Below are positions 9,481 through 18,896 of a stretch of 64,000 bases of DNA, in pieces (the first letter of the stretch is position 1; each line of letters begins with the position of its first letter). Below the pieces are notes generated by a model, which worked only from the letters and a program-made list of their open reading frames with translations, did no database searches and was not told the origin of the DNA. Source of the DNA: JACVRW01 sp963757815 (GTDB lineage: Bacteria > Actinomycetota > Thermoleophilia > Solirubrobacterales > Thermoleophilaceae); contig CAVWSN010000035.1 in NCBI GenBank assembly GCA_963757815.1, positions 62,001 through 126,000 of the forward strand, read 5' to 3'. The translations under genes and the position numbers were made by a program.

Positions 9481-9508
9481 GGCGGGGGGGATGGAAGTTC
9501 CCCCCGCC
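9481..9508. other. G-tract hairpin GGCGGGGGG/CCCCCCGCC
   Basis: A perfect 9-bp stem with a 10-base loop. It would be very stable as RNA on either strand. With no U-tract it is not a classical terminator. It sits in the leader region between two divergent genes. Confidence 0.35.
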
Positions 9509-9668
9509 CAATCCAGGTCGCCGCGGGCCGGCTCTGAGGTAGGGGAAACGGCCCATTCGCAGGCGCGCGGACGGTCTGGACCCGTTTCTTCCCCGGCGTC
9601 GTGGACAATGTCGGGACGAGCGCGTGTCGACGCCCCTCGAAAGCGCGCTCCTCCCACGGAGAAGGCGG

Positions 9669-10046
9669 ATGACCAAGAGCATGACGCTGCGGCTGGATCG
9701 ATTCGGAAGGCAGGCGCTCGCCGAGTTCGCGGAGGAACGACACGACTCGGCCAGCGTGGTCGTGCGCACCGCCTCGCTCTACTACCTCGCCGACCGCGAG
9801 AGCGGCCGCTCGGCCTGGCGCGTGCCCGGGTTCCTGCAGGCGTCGCCGCCCGACGGCGACCGCCTCGAGGTCGACCTGGACGACGAGACCTGGACGGCGC
9901 TCGCCGAGGAGGCCCGCGGCCAGGGAGTCGAGCCGGCGCGGCTCGCCGAGCACGCGCTCCTCTACTTCTTCGCCGACCTCGACGGCGGACGGCTCACCGA
10001 CCGGCTCGGCGGGGCGGTGGAAGGACGACGAAAGCCGCCAAGCTAA
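9669..10046 (+). CDS. small protein with ribbon-helix-helix-like N-terminus
   Basis: A protein of 125 residues. ATG 9669 is preceded by GGAGAAGG at good spacing, and a longer reading from 9624 is less likely. The N-terminus (TKSMTLRLDRFGRQALAEF, then AEERHDSASVVVRTA) looks like a MetJ/CopG-type ribbon-helix-helix, with a beta strand followed by two helices. The remainder (VDLDDETWTALAEEARG, then RLAEHALLYFFADLDGGRL) appears to repeat the same strand-helix-helix pattern. It may therefore be a tandem RHH DNA-binding protein or a conserved actinobacterial protein of unknown role. No toxin gene is next to it. The stop is embedded in a palindrome that may end transcription. Confidence 0.6.
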   Translation: MTKSMTLRLDRFGRQALAEFAEERHDSASVVVRTASLYYLADRESGRSAWRVPGFLQASPPDGDRLEVDLDDETWTALAEEARGQGVEPARLAEHALLYFFADLDGGRLTDRLGGAVEGRRKPPS

Positions 10047-10065
10047 CCGCGCAATTTGCGCGGTT
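10045..10065 (+). terminator. perfect 10-bp palindrome at the stop codon (candidate terminator)
   Basis: AACCGCGCAA (10045-10054), one T, then TTGCGCGGTT (10056-10065), overlapping the TAA of the small upstream gene. The stem is strong but only a single further T follows, so intrinsic termination would be inefficient. It could instead be an operator for the LuxR gene that starts 50 bases later. Confidence 0.4.
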
Positions 10066-10113
10066 TGGGGACCGCCCCTAGTCTGGTCGCGTGAGAAGGC
10101 CCTATCGCTTTGG

Positions 10114-12950
10114 GTGCGGGTTCGCGCCCAGGAGCAAGTCGCCGCGGGTCCGGCCCCCGCGCTGATCGATCGAGAAGAGCCGATGGCAGTCGCCACGCAG
10201 GCGCTTGCGGCCGCATGCGCCGGGAACGGTGCGATCGCACTCATCAATGGCACGGGCGGCCTGGGCAAGAGCGATCTGCTCGCGGCCGTGCGGCTCTCAA
10301 GCGAGCCGCGATCTCGGGATGGACGTGCTCGGCGCGGTCGGGCGCCGCCACGAGCGGGAGTTCGAGTTCGGCGTTGTGCTCCAGCTGTTCGAGACCAGGC
10401 TCGCCCGGGCGGGCGAGGAGGAGCGCGCGAGGCTTCTCGGCGGTCCCGCGTGCCATGCCCGCCCGCTCTTCGAGCCCGGGCCGCGCGCAGGGCTCAGCGA
10501 GCCATCGTTCGAGCTGCTCCACGGCGTCTACCGGCTGTGCGCCCGGCTCGCCGAGGAGCGACCGCTGCTGCTCGCGGTCGACGACATCGATTTCGCGGAC
10601 GAGGCGAGCCTGCGCTTTCTTCTCCACCTCGCCGGCAGGGTCGAGGACCTGCCGGTCGCGGTGGTGCTCACGGCCGGCTCGGTCGCCCAGCGCCAGGCTT
10701 CGTCGCTGGTCGGGGAGATCGCCCGCCATCCGGCCACTCGGTGCTCGGGCCTCGCCCCGCTCGGCCGGGAGGCCACGGCGCAACGGGTGCGCGAGGCCTG
10801 GCTGCCGGGCGCTCCGGAGAGCGCCTGCCGCGCGATTCACCACGCGACCGCCGGCAATCCGCGGCTGATCGACGAGCTGGCGGCGGAGCTGGTCTCGGCC
10901 AACGGCTTGGCCGAGCTCACGGCGGCCGGCGTGGGGAAGCTCGCGCCCGACGCGGTCGCCGGGTGGGCGCTCATGCACGCCGCCAGCCTTGACCGCCGCG
11001 CACCGAAGCTGCTCCAGTCGGTCGCGATTCTCGGCCCGGGGGCGGAGCTGCGCCACGTGGCGGCACTGGCGGGCCGCGACGCCGAGCAGACCGCAGCGAT
11101 CGCCGACGGCCTGATCGAGATCGGGCTGCTCAGCGCGGACAACCCGCTCTCCTTCGCCCACCCGGTCGTCGCCGCGGCGATCGAGGGCAGCATCTCGTCC
11201 CTCGAGCGCGCAACCCTCCACCGGCGCGCGTCGAGGCTCATGTCCGCTGAGGACGCTCCGGCCGAGAGCGTGGCATCGCACCTGATGAAATCCACCAGGA
11301 CCGGGAGCGGCTGGGCCGCCGAGGCTCTCAGCGCGGCAGCTGCCGGATCGCTCGGCCAGGGCCGTCCGGCGGACGCCGTGCGCTATCTGCGCCGCGCGCT
11401 CGAGGAGCCACCGCCGCGGCGCCTGCGCGCCCACGTGGCCTTCGAGCTCGGGTGCGCGGAGGCCACGGCCGGCGTGCCGGAGGCGGCGCGGCGCCTGAGC
11501 GAGGCGGTCGGCGCGGTGGCCGAGTCGCCCCAGCGTGTGGAGAGCCCGCTGGACGCCGGGCGCGCGCTGATTGCGCTGGGCCGCCAGGACGAGGCCAAGG
11601 CGATCCTCGACCTGGGCCTGGAGCAGGCAGCGGCGACGACGACCGGACCTCGCCGAGCGCCTGCGGGCGGCGCGCGCCTGCACCGATCTGTTCGGAGCGC
11701 CCGACCGCTTCCCCGTTCTCGGCGAGCCGCCCGCGAGCGGGGAGACCGCCGGCCAGCGCGCGATGCTCGCCGTCCACGCAATGGAGGGCGCGATCCGCGG
11801 CCGGCCGAGCGAGGAGGTGCGCGACCTCGCGGTGCGCGCGCTCGGGCGGGGCGAGCTGATCGAGGAGGAGACGGCCGACGGGCCCGTGTACTACCTGCCG
11901 GCGTTCGCGCTCTCGATCGCCGAGGACCTGCAGACGGCGGAGGCCGCCCTCACCGCCGCCGTCGAGGACGCCCGTACGCGCGGCTCGGTGCTCGGCTTCG
12001 CCAACGCCTCGCACATGCGATCGGTCGCGATCCTGCTGCGCGGGCGGATCCCCGACGCCGCCGCGGACGCCCGGCAGGCGCTGGCCGTCGAGCGCCACGG
12101 CTGGCGGCTCAGCCTGAGCGGGGCCCGCACCGTGCTCGCCAACTGCCTCCTCGAGCGGGGCGACCACACGGGCGCCCGCCGCCATCATACGTCGCCGCGG
12201 AGAAGCTGCCCCACGAGCACGCCCCGACCTGGAGCGCGGTCCTGCTCACCCGCGCCCGCCTGGCCTTCCTCGAAGGCGAGGTCGAGAAGGCGCTGGCGGA
12301 CTACCTGGCCTGTGGAGAGCTCGGGCGCGGCCGCCGGGGCGGACAACCCGGCGATATCGCCCTGGCGCTCGAGCGCGGCCATCGCCTGCAGCCTGCTCGG
12401 CAGGGCGGACGACGCCCGCGAGCTCGCCGAGACCGAGCTCAAGCTGGCCGAGGAATTCGGGGCACCCGGCGCGATTGGGCGCGCGCTGCGCGCGCTCGGC
12501 ACGATCCGGGGGCCCGAGCGCGGGCTCGAGGCGCTCGAGGCCGCCGTCGAACGGCTCGAGAGCTCGCAGGCCGCCCTGGAGCGCGCCCGCGGGCTGGTGG
12601 AGTTCGGGGCGGCGCTGCGCCGCTCCGGCCGCCGCCGCGACGCGCGCGAGCCGCTCCGGCACGGCCTCGACCTCGCCCAACGCTGCGGGGCCGTCGCGCT
12701 CGCGGCGCGCGCCAAGGACGAGGCGAAGATCGCGGGCGCCAAGCCGCGCCGCACGGCCGTCTCCGGCGTCGACTCGCTGACCGAGCGCGAGCGCCAGGTC
12801 GCGCTGCTGGCGGCGCGCGGCATGTCAAACCGGCAGATCGCAGACTCGCTCGTCGTCACTCTCAAGACCGTCGAGTGGCACCTGAGACAGAGCTTCCGCA
12901 AGTTGGACGTGGACTCGCGCGCGAAGCTGCGCGAGCTTCTCGGCGGCTGA
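10114..12950 (+). CDS. large AAA-ATPase/TPR/LuxR-type transcriptional regulator (frameshifted)
   Basis: A regulator of about 940 residues of the LAL class. The N-terminal signature LIDREEPMAVATQAL leads into Walker A GTGGLGKSDLL (residues 46-56). Walker B is in PLLLAVDDIDFADEASLRFL. A long helical TPR-like middle follows. The C-terminal LuxR helix-turn-helix reads LTERERQVALLAARGMSNRQ and continues IADSLVVTLKTVEWHL. Frames switch near 10300, 11645, 12190 and 12330, with family features continuing each time, so I treat it as one gene with assembly indels. GTG 10114 is the likely start. It converges on the sigma factor gene with 19 bases between the stops. Targets are unknown; such proteins activate nearby or catabolic genes in response to a ligand. 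Confidence 0.8.
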
Positions 12951-12969
12951 CGCGGGCCGAGCTGGGCGC

Positions 12970-13587
12970 TCAGGCGACGACGGGGGCGGCGTCGAGCTCG
13001 CGCAGGGCGGCCTGCAGGGCGCCGCGGCCGCGGTGATGCAGCCCGTGCACCGAGCTCTCCGTCTTGCCGAGCCGGCGGGCGATCTCGCTCGGCGAGAGCC
13101 CCGCGATATGCCTTAGGACGAGCACCTCGCGCTGGTCTTCTGGGAGGCGATGAAACGCCTCGCGCAGCGACTGCGAGCGATCGAAGCCGACCTGCTCGTG
13201 CCCGTCGTCGGTGGTGCGGACCTCCTCGAAGGGGATCTGGCGACGCGCGCGCAGGTGGTCGAGCGCGGCGTTCCGCGCCACGCGCAGGATCCAGGCGGCG
13301 AACGGCACCTCGCGCGGCTCGTACCTGTGGATCGCGGTGATCAGCTTCGCGAAGACGTTCTGGGTGATGTCCTCGGCCTCGTGGTGGTCGCGGACGATGC
13401 TCCTGACGAAGCCGCAGACGTCGTCGGCGTAGCGAACGTAGAGGAAGTGGAGCGCGCTGCGGTCACCCTGCTTGAGGGCGACGACCGCCCGGCGAACGAG
13501 CTCGGACTCGTCGGCCCTGCTAGGGGCCGCGGGCGGGCGCACGGAGGCGTCCGCGACTGGGGATGTCGCTGCGTGACTGGGAGGCAT
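12970..13587 (-). CDS. RNA polymerase sigma-70 family factor (ECF-like)
   Basis: An alternative sigma factor of 205 residues. ATG 13587 (MPPSHAATSPVADASVRPP) is preferred over an upstream in-frame ATG at 13686. Region 2 spans ALHFLYVRYADDVCGFVRSI to RDHHEAEDITQNVFAKLI and FAAWILRVARNAALDHLRAR. Region 4 reads LPEDQREVLVLRHIAGLSPS, then EIARRLGKTESSVHGLHHRG. No anti-sigma gene is adjacent. It lies upstream in the opposite arrangement to the LuxR regulator (convergent) and downstream of the polysaccharide initiation genes. It may be controlled from the 186-base gap to the nucleotidyltransferase. Confidence 0.88.
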   Translation of the reverse strand: MPPSHAATSPVADASVRPPAAPSRADESELVRRAVVALKQGDRSALHFLYVRYADDVCGFVRSIVRDHHEAEDITQNVFAKLITAIHRYEPREVPFAAWILRVARNAALDHLRARRQIPFEEVRTTDDGHEQVGFDRSQSLREAFHRLPEDQREVLVLRHIAGLSPSEIARRLGKTESSVHGLHHRGRGALQAALRELDAAPVVA

Positions 13588-13773
13588 TCTGGTGGATCTC
13601 GAACCCTTGGAGGCGGCCGGGCCAGCAAGCCGCCAACGAGATCCGACCCTAAGGCCTGCGGAGTTTCCCCGCGCTGGGGTGGGCACCCTAGTTTTTTGCG
13701 GCCCGGGTGAGAAAGGTTGAGATTCGGACGAGTGTTGTAACCCAAGCGGGTAGTTGGCGGCGTCGGAGGGTCG

Positions 13774-14854
13774 CTAGGGCAGCGAGACCTCGGCGCCGCG
13801 CCCGACACTGAGCCGCAGCGCTCGGGGTAACCGGAAGTCGCGACACACGCGCGCACCCGGTCCCACGATGCTGGCTTCGAGCCGCCCGCCCAGGTGGCGG
13901 ATCGCGGCCTCCGGCATCACGATCGAGTGCTCGACCTCAGCGCCCTCGATGACGACGTCGTTGCCGATCGAGGTGTAGGGGCCGACGTAGGCGTCGCGCA
14001 GCCTCACGCCGGCGCCGATCACCGCCGGGCCGCGCACAATGCTCGACTCGAGCCGCGCGGTCGGGTGGATCGAGACGGCGCCTTGGACGCGGCTGTCGAT
14101 GATCTCGCCGCACAGCGGCATCTCGCGCAGCGCCTCGAGCGCGAAGCGGTTGCCCTCGAGCGCGGCGTCCGCGCCGTGGCCGAAGCGCCACCAGCCGGTG
14201 GCCCGTCGCAGCCGGACGCTGCCGCCCAGCTGGTTCACGCGCTCGGCCAGAACATTCAGCTCCCGGCCGGGCCAGGCGTCCAGGTCGCTCGCCTCCTCGA
14301 CGACCTTGGCGCCGAGGACAGCGACCCCCGCGGTTGCGGAGCGCCCGAGCTCGGGCGGCGCCGTGCCGCGCGCGCCACCCAGCCGCTCGCTGATGTCGAC
14401 CACGGACTGGCGCCCGTCGCCCGACGCGGTGCACGACGACGATTGCCTCCAGATCGCCCGGCTCGTCGCTGCCGAGCAGGCTCGGAAGGCTCTGCCTGGC
14501 GAGGCTGTCCGCCAGGTGAAGAACGAAGGGCTCGCCGTCCAGGAACCCCGTGAGCGCCGCCAGCGATTCGCCGAGGCTCTCACCGGGGGCCTGAACGAGC
14601 CAGTCGGGCTCAAACGGCCGGCCCTCCAGCGCGGCACGGGCCTCGTTCGCGAGCCGGTCTCCGGCGACGACCGCGACCTCGCGGATACCTGCTCCCGCCA
14701 GCCAGTCGAGCGCATGCCAGAGCAGCGGGCGATTCGCCACCGGCAGGAGCGCCGGCGCCGGGGCCTCCCAGTTCCCCACCCGGAGTGCCGACCCGTCCCC
14801 GTGTGCTGCGACGGCCGGCTCGCGGGCGAGGATCACCGCCTTGGAGGGCTTCAC
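13774..14854 (-). CDS. sugar-phosphate nucleotidyltransferase with left-handed beta-helix tail (one frameshift)
   Basis: Predicted to join a sugar 1-phosphate to a nucleoside triphosphate and so supply activated sugar for surface polysaccharide. The N-terminal domain has the nucleotidyltransferase fold: KAVILA at the start, LLPVANRPLLWHALDWL, then IREVAVVAGD. The canonical GxGTR loop is degenerate, with REPAVAAHGDGSALRV in its place, which raises doubt about activity. The C-terminal third is a hexapeptide-repeat beta-helix (VSIHPTARLESSIVRGPAVI, then GAGVRLRDAYVGPYTSIGND). The frame breaks near 14435. Combined it is about 360 residues, like the long RmlA/GlmU-type enzymes. It follows the sugar transferase gene closely on the same strand. 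Confidence 0.75.
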
Positions 14855-14929
14855 GGGGTACTAACGCTGGGGGCGGGCGGGATCTCGTCGGGAGGAGGAC
14901 GAAGTTCGTACGAGGTGCTCCTCAGAGGA

Positions 14930-16483
14930 TCAGTAGGCCCCTCGTCCTCGCGTCACTACCGAGAAGGTCCGCATGAGCAACTTGATGTCGCCCCACAGAG
15001 ACCAGTTCGTCGCATAGAGATAGTCGAGATTCACCATCTCCTCGAACGGGATCTCGGACCGACCGTGGGCTTGCCACAGGCCGGTCAGCCCCGGTGTCAG
15101 GTCGAGACGCCGGCGGAGCCTGCCTTCGATCTGACGATCCTCGTTCTCGATCAGGGGCCGCGGTCCGACGAGGCTCATCTGCCCGCGCAGGATGTTGAAG
15201 AGCTGTGGCAGCTCGTCCAACGAGTAACGCCGCAGGATGCGGCCGACCCGCGTGACACGCGGATCCTCGCGGATCTTGAACATGCCGTTGTCGTTCGCGC
15301 CGCCGTGGAAGTTGAGCTGCGCCACCTCATCCTTGCGGGCATCCGCGTCGGCGGACATCGAGCGGAACTTGTAGACCTCGAACGGTGCGGTCGTCCTTGC
15401 CGACACGGCGCTGCCGGAAAAGGATCGGTCCCGGCGAGTCGAGCTTGATCGCCACGGCGCATGCGAGCAGAACCGGCGAGAGCACGATAAGCGCCGCGAT
15501 GCCGAAGGCCAGGTCCATCGCCCGCTTGAGCCGCAGCGAGAAACGGCCGAGGCGTGGGCGCGGGAGAGTGAGCAGCGGCATTCCCTCCATCTCGTGGAGG
15601 TCGAGCCGCGCGCCGACGGCGTCCGACCAGCTGGGGATGAGGTCCACGTGCACGCCGAGCTCGGACAGCTCGCAGACGAGGTCCACGCGGCGCTGCGACT
15701 CGCTCATAGCGGGCGCGAGCATGACCCGGTCGATGTCGAGTTGCCGGATGAGCGTCCTTGCGTCGGTGTCACCCGGCAGCAGCGGCACGACGTCGAAGAG
15801 GTGGGTGCGCGGACTTCGCAAGGCGCGCGGAGCGCTTAAGGTCGATGCAGGCGACCACGTTGATGCCCCACTCGGGGTGGCGCATGATCTTGCGCACGAT
15901 CGTTGCCGACTGCGCGAGGCTGCCGATCACGAGGGTGTTCTGCAGGTACCAGACCTGCGTGCGAGCGTAGGCCCGGGCCGCGGAACGGAACACCATCAGC
16001 GCCACCACGGTCAGGACCCAGAAGAGCGCGATTCGCTGAACGGGCAGATGCTCGGGCTGAACGGCGGAGACGGCGATCAGCGTGCCCCAGCTCCATACGG
16101 TGGCCATCTGGAGTACAGGGCCGATCTCATCGGCCGCGCCGTAGTCAGCGCGGTGGCTGTCGAGGTGATAGAGGCGATGGCCGTATGCGACCAGCACCCA
16201 GAGCGGGATCGTGAGCAGCAGCATCAGGTATGTCCGCCGGGCGGAAGCGTGCCGAACGCGAACTCGGTGACGAGGAAGGCGACGCAGAGCGCGGTCACGT
16301 CGGCGCCGAGCAGCAGCCGCCGTAGCAGGCGCCCGCGCTGGTCGGGACTGTTGCGGCCGGGCGTCCGGACGGGCTGAGCCGGAGGTCCAGCGGAAGTGCG
16401 GCAACCGCTGCCGCCGAACCGCCCGCGTCGGCCTCCACGCTCACGGCGGGCGTGAGCTCGGACCTCGTAGTGCTCGTCGCCAT
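14930..16483 (-). CDS. polyprenyl-phosphate sugar-1-phosphate transferase (WbaP/CpsE-like initiating enzyme), frameshifted
   Basis: Initiates repeat-unit synthesis by transferring a sugar 1-phosphate to undecaprenyl phosphate at the inner membrane. The N-terminal half holds hydrophobic segments (TYLMLLLTIPLWVLVAYGHR; IALFWVLTVVALMVFRSAA), then a Rossmann-like part (NTLVIGSLAQSATIVRKIM). The C-terminal catalytic half has the expected single membrane segment (IAALIVLSPVLLACAVAIKL), then SPGPILFRQRRVGKD, FEVYKFRSM, LRRYSLDELPQLFNILRGQM and SLVGPRP, all diagnostic. Frames switch near 16370, 16240, 15825 and 15400. The rebuilt protein is about 510 residues, normal for the family. The start is ATG 16483. 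Confidence 0.88.
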
Positions 16484-16594
16484 GGAATGCTTAATGAACG
16501 CCCGGCAAGTGCGATGGCTGGCGCGGCGACGGGCGGAAAAAAGGCTGAGGCTGAGGCCTTGCGGGCGAGGAGCACGTCTCGCCCGAGGTCTCCG

Positions 16595-17198
16595 TCAAGC
16601 GCGCCTCGCCCGAAGAATCATCTCCACGAGACCTTCGTCCGGGTCGAGGATCATCGAGGCGGCTTCCTTGCGGCCGCCGGCGCCGAGCTTGCGGTACGCC
16701 GAGGAAAGGTGGCTCTTCACCGTGCTCTCGGCGAGGAAAAGGCTGGTCGCGATCGCTCCGTTGGTGTGCCCCGCGATCGCCAGCCGAAGCACCTCGCGCT
16801 CCCTGTGGGAGAAGTTAAGGCCATCGACCCCGTCGCGCAGCACCGCAGGAACGACGCTGAAGCCGGCGGCGACGGCGCGCACGGCCGGGACCAGCGCGCC
16901 CTCCAGTTCGTCCTCGAGCACAAGGGAGCTGGCCCCGGCGCGGAGGGCACGGCGTGCTCCGAGCCGGCCGCACGCCGGCGAAACAGCTACAACGCGCGCC
17001 CCGCCGGCCTGGTCCAGCGTCGCGCGCAGGCGCCGCAGCGAGATGGGCTGCGCGAGATCGATGGCTATCACCCGGATGTCGGGAGTCAAGCTGTGGCGTC
17101 GCCGTTGAGCATCGAGATGGCGCCGGCTTCGAGCGTCCCGACGATGCGCTCCTGCGAAGCGCGCCGGAGGCTAGGACGTGCACAAACAGGTCGGGCAT
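16595..17198 (-). CDS. LuxR-type response regulator (receiver plus HTH), N-terminal part frameshifted
   Basis: The clear part starts at a TTG at 17089 and encodes the second half of a receiver-like domain (DIRVIAIDLAQP; ARVVAVSPAC; RRALRAGASSLVLEDELEGA). A LuxR helix-turn-helix follows (FSHREREVLRLAIAGHTNGA, then IATSLFLAESTVKSHLSSAY). The stop is at 16595. Upstream frames supply what looks like the missing receiver N-terminus (PDLFVHVLASGALRR, then SQERIVGTLEAGAISMLNGD), so the gene probably begins at ATG 17198 with two indels. The phosphorylatable Asp of a canonical receiver is not obvious apart from the D in IAIDLAQP. It may regulate the polysaccharide genes on either side. Confidence 0.65.
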
Positions 17199-17419
17199 GC
17201 GGCATGCCCACAGAACGGCCGATCGACGCGCGGCACTTCTGTGCGGCTCGATTCGTCGCGTGTGACGAGCTCCCAACCGCGCGACACTCGGAAGTTCCGC
17301 GTGAGAAGTCGCGGCCGGGCGACGTTGGTGGACTGAAGAATGACCACGCACGTCCAAATCACTGACCGGCCGAGCTGCTCGTGGCCACTGCCGGTTTCCG
17401 ATCCAGCAGGAGGTAGTCC
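17199..17419. promoter_or_regulatory. divergent intergenic region between LuxR regulator and the nucleotide-sugar operon
   Basis: 221 bases with no coding signal. They must carry the promoter of the six-gene plus-strand operon and the minus-strand regulator promoter. A strong ribosome binding site, AGGAGG, lies at 17408-17413, six bases before the GTG at 17420. A near-palindromic GGCATGCCGCATGCC-like stretch lies at 17193-17209 and could be an operator. Confidence 0.4.
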
Positions 17420-18240
17420 GTGAAGGTCGTCATCTTCTGCGGAGGTCAGGGGCTGCGAATGCGCGAGGCCTCGGAGGTCCTACCCAAGCCGATGATCCCC
17501 ATCGGCAACCGGCCGATCCTGTGGCACGTCATGAAGTACTACGCGCACTTCGGTTTCACCGACTTCGTGCTCTGCCTTGGCTACAGGGCCGAGGCCATCA
17601 AGCAGTTCTTCCTGACCTACAGCGAGGCGATGGCCAACGATTTCGTCCTCTCCGACGGAGGGGCGAGTGTCCACCTCCTCAGGACGGACATCCACAACTG
17701 GAACATCACGTTCGTGGACACGGGCCAGCGCTCATCCATCGGGGAGCGGCTGCGCTCCGTCCGCCACCTCCTCAGGGATGACGAGATGTTCCTCGCGAAC
17801 TATGGCGACACCCTCACCGACGCCGATCTCCCGGCGATGATCGACCGGACGAAGAAGGCCGGCGTGACCGCAAGCTTCCTCGCGGCACATCCCAACTACA
17901 GCTTTCACGTCATCTCAATGGATGACGAGGGCCGCGTCCGCGGCCTCCACGACGTCACACGCTCCGACATCTGGCTCAACGGCGGCTACTTCGTTTTCCG
18001 GTCGGAGTTCCTCGACACACCTGCGGCCCCGGCGAGGACCTGGTCGAGGAGCCGCTTCAGCGTCTCATGGCGAGGGACCAGGTGCTCGCCCAGCGACACG
18101 ATGGCTTCTGGTCCCCGATGGACACCCTCAAGGACAAGCAGTGGCTGGAGAGCCTTCACGAAAGTGGCGAGGCTCCGTGGCAGCTTTGGAACGTCGACCG
18201 CCGGCCTGACGTCGACGCGGTAAAGGCCGCATCCGCCTGA
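17420..18240 (+). CDS. rfbF: glucose-1-phosphate cytidylyltransferase (one frameshift)
   Basis: Forms CDP-glucose from CTP and glucose 1-phosphate, the first step to CDP-activated deoxy sugars. The GTG start follows AGGAGG. The N-terminus MKVVIFCGGQGLRMREAS and VLPKPMIPIGNRPILWHVMK is the cytidylyltransferase signature. Further matches are FVLCLGYRAEAIKQFFLTY and LANYGDTLTDADLP, the latter with the metal-binding Asp. The frame breaks near 18025. The conserved C-terminus (GEDLVEEPLQRLMARD; HDGFWSPMDTLKDKQWLESL) continues in the next frame to TGA 18238-18240, which overlaps the next ATG. The total is about 273 residues. It is the first gene of an operon in which each stop overlaps or abuts the next start. 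Confidence 0.9.
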
Positions 18241-18896
18241 TGCTGCCGCTGTTGATGGGAGGCCCGGAGGCGCGCCCGGCACGCCTGCTCGTGATCGGGG
18301 CCCATTCGGACGACATCGAGATCGGCTGCGGGGGGACCATCCTCAAGCTCGTCGAACAAGGCGCGATCTCCGCGATCTGCTGGGTCGTGCTGAGTGGGAA
18401 CGGCGAGCGCGGGGCCGAAGCGGAAGCCAGCGCGCACGCGCTGCTGAACGGAGCTGTGGAGAAGCGAGTGATCGTCCGCGACTTCAAGGACGGCTTCTTC
18501 CCGTACGACGGCGGCGAGATCAAGGCCTTCTTCGAGACCCTGAAGCATGAGTTCTCCCCCGACATCATCTTCACCCACCAGCGGCAGGACCTTCACCAGG
18601 ACCATCGTCTGAGCTGTGAGCTGACGTGGAACACGTTCCGCGATCACCTCATCCTCGAGTACGAGGTACCGAAGTACGACGGAGACATGGGGTCACCGAA
18701 CGTGTTCGTGCCGCTCGAGGATGATGTCTGTCGCCAGAAGGTGGACCATCTGCTCGAGCACTTCGCGTCCCAGCGTGACAGGCGCTGGTTCAGAGAGGAT
18801 CTGTTCTCGGGCCTCTTGCGGCTGCGCGGGATGGAGTGCCAGTCGCCGACTTCGTACGCCGAGGCCTTCTACTGCCGCAAGGCCGTGCTGGCGTGA
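18240..18896 (+). CDS. PIG-L family N-acetylglucosaminyl-type deacetylase
   Basis: Zinc-dependent deacetylase of the LmbE/PIG-L family, intact at 218 residues. The metal site motif GAHSDDIEIGCGG is at residues 20-32 (AHxDD, with the catalytic Asp). The second metal ligand is in HQRQDLHQDHR around residues 112-122. In this setting it probably removes an acetyl group from a nucleotide-linked or lipid-linked amino sugar. The start overlaps the rfbF stop (TGATG), and the stop overlaps the GTG start of the epimerase, so the three genes are translationally coupled. Confidence 0.88.
   Translation: MLPLLMGGPEARPARLLVIGAHSDDIEIGCGGTILKLVEQGAISAICWVVLSGNGERGAEAEASAHALLNGAVEKRVIVRDFKDGFFPYDGGEIKAFFETLKHEFSPDIIFTHQRQDLHQDHRLSCELTWNTFRDHLILEYEVPKYDGDMGSPNVFVPLEDDVCRQKVDHLLEHFASQRDRRWFREDLFSGLLRLRGMECQSPTSYAEAFYCRKAVLA

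Larger units (their letters stand above)
9317..9668. other. 352-base intergenic region with two hairpins
   Basis: No gene was recognised here. The region separates the divergent lipid kinase and small ribbon-helix-helix genes and should hold both promoters. It contains two perfect hairpins, listed separately. GC composition and lack of codon periodicity set it apart from its neighbours. No tRNA or known riboswitch pattern was seen. Confidence 0.5.

Noticed and set aside
9669..10046. Antitoxin of a toxin-antitoxin pair
   Set aside because: The ribbon-helix-helix look is suggestive, but no small toxin gene is adjacent on either side and the protein has a second, unrelated-looking half.
13587..13610. 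tRNA T-arm-like GGTTCGAGATCC on the minus strand
   Set aside because: No acceptor, D-arm or anticodon stem can be built around it, and it lies in the sigma factor leader.
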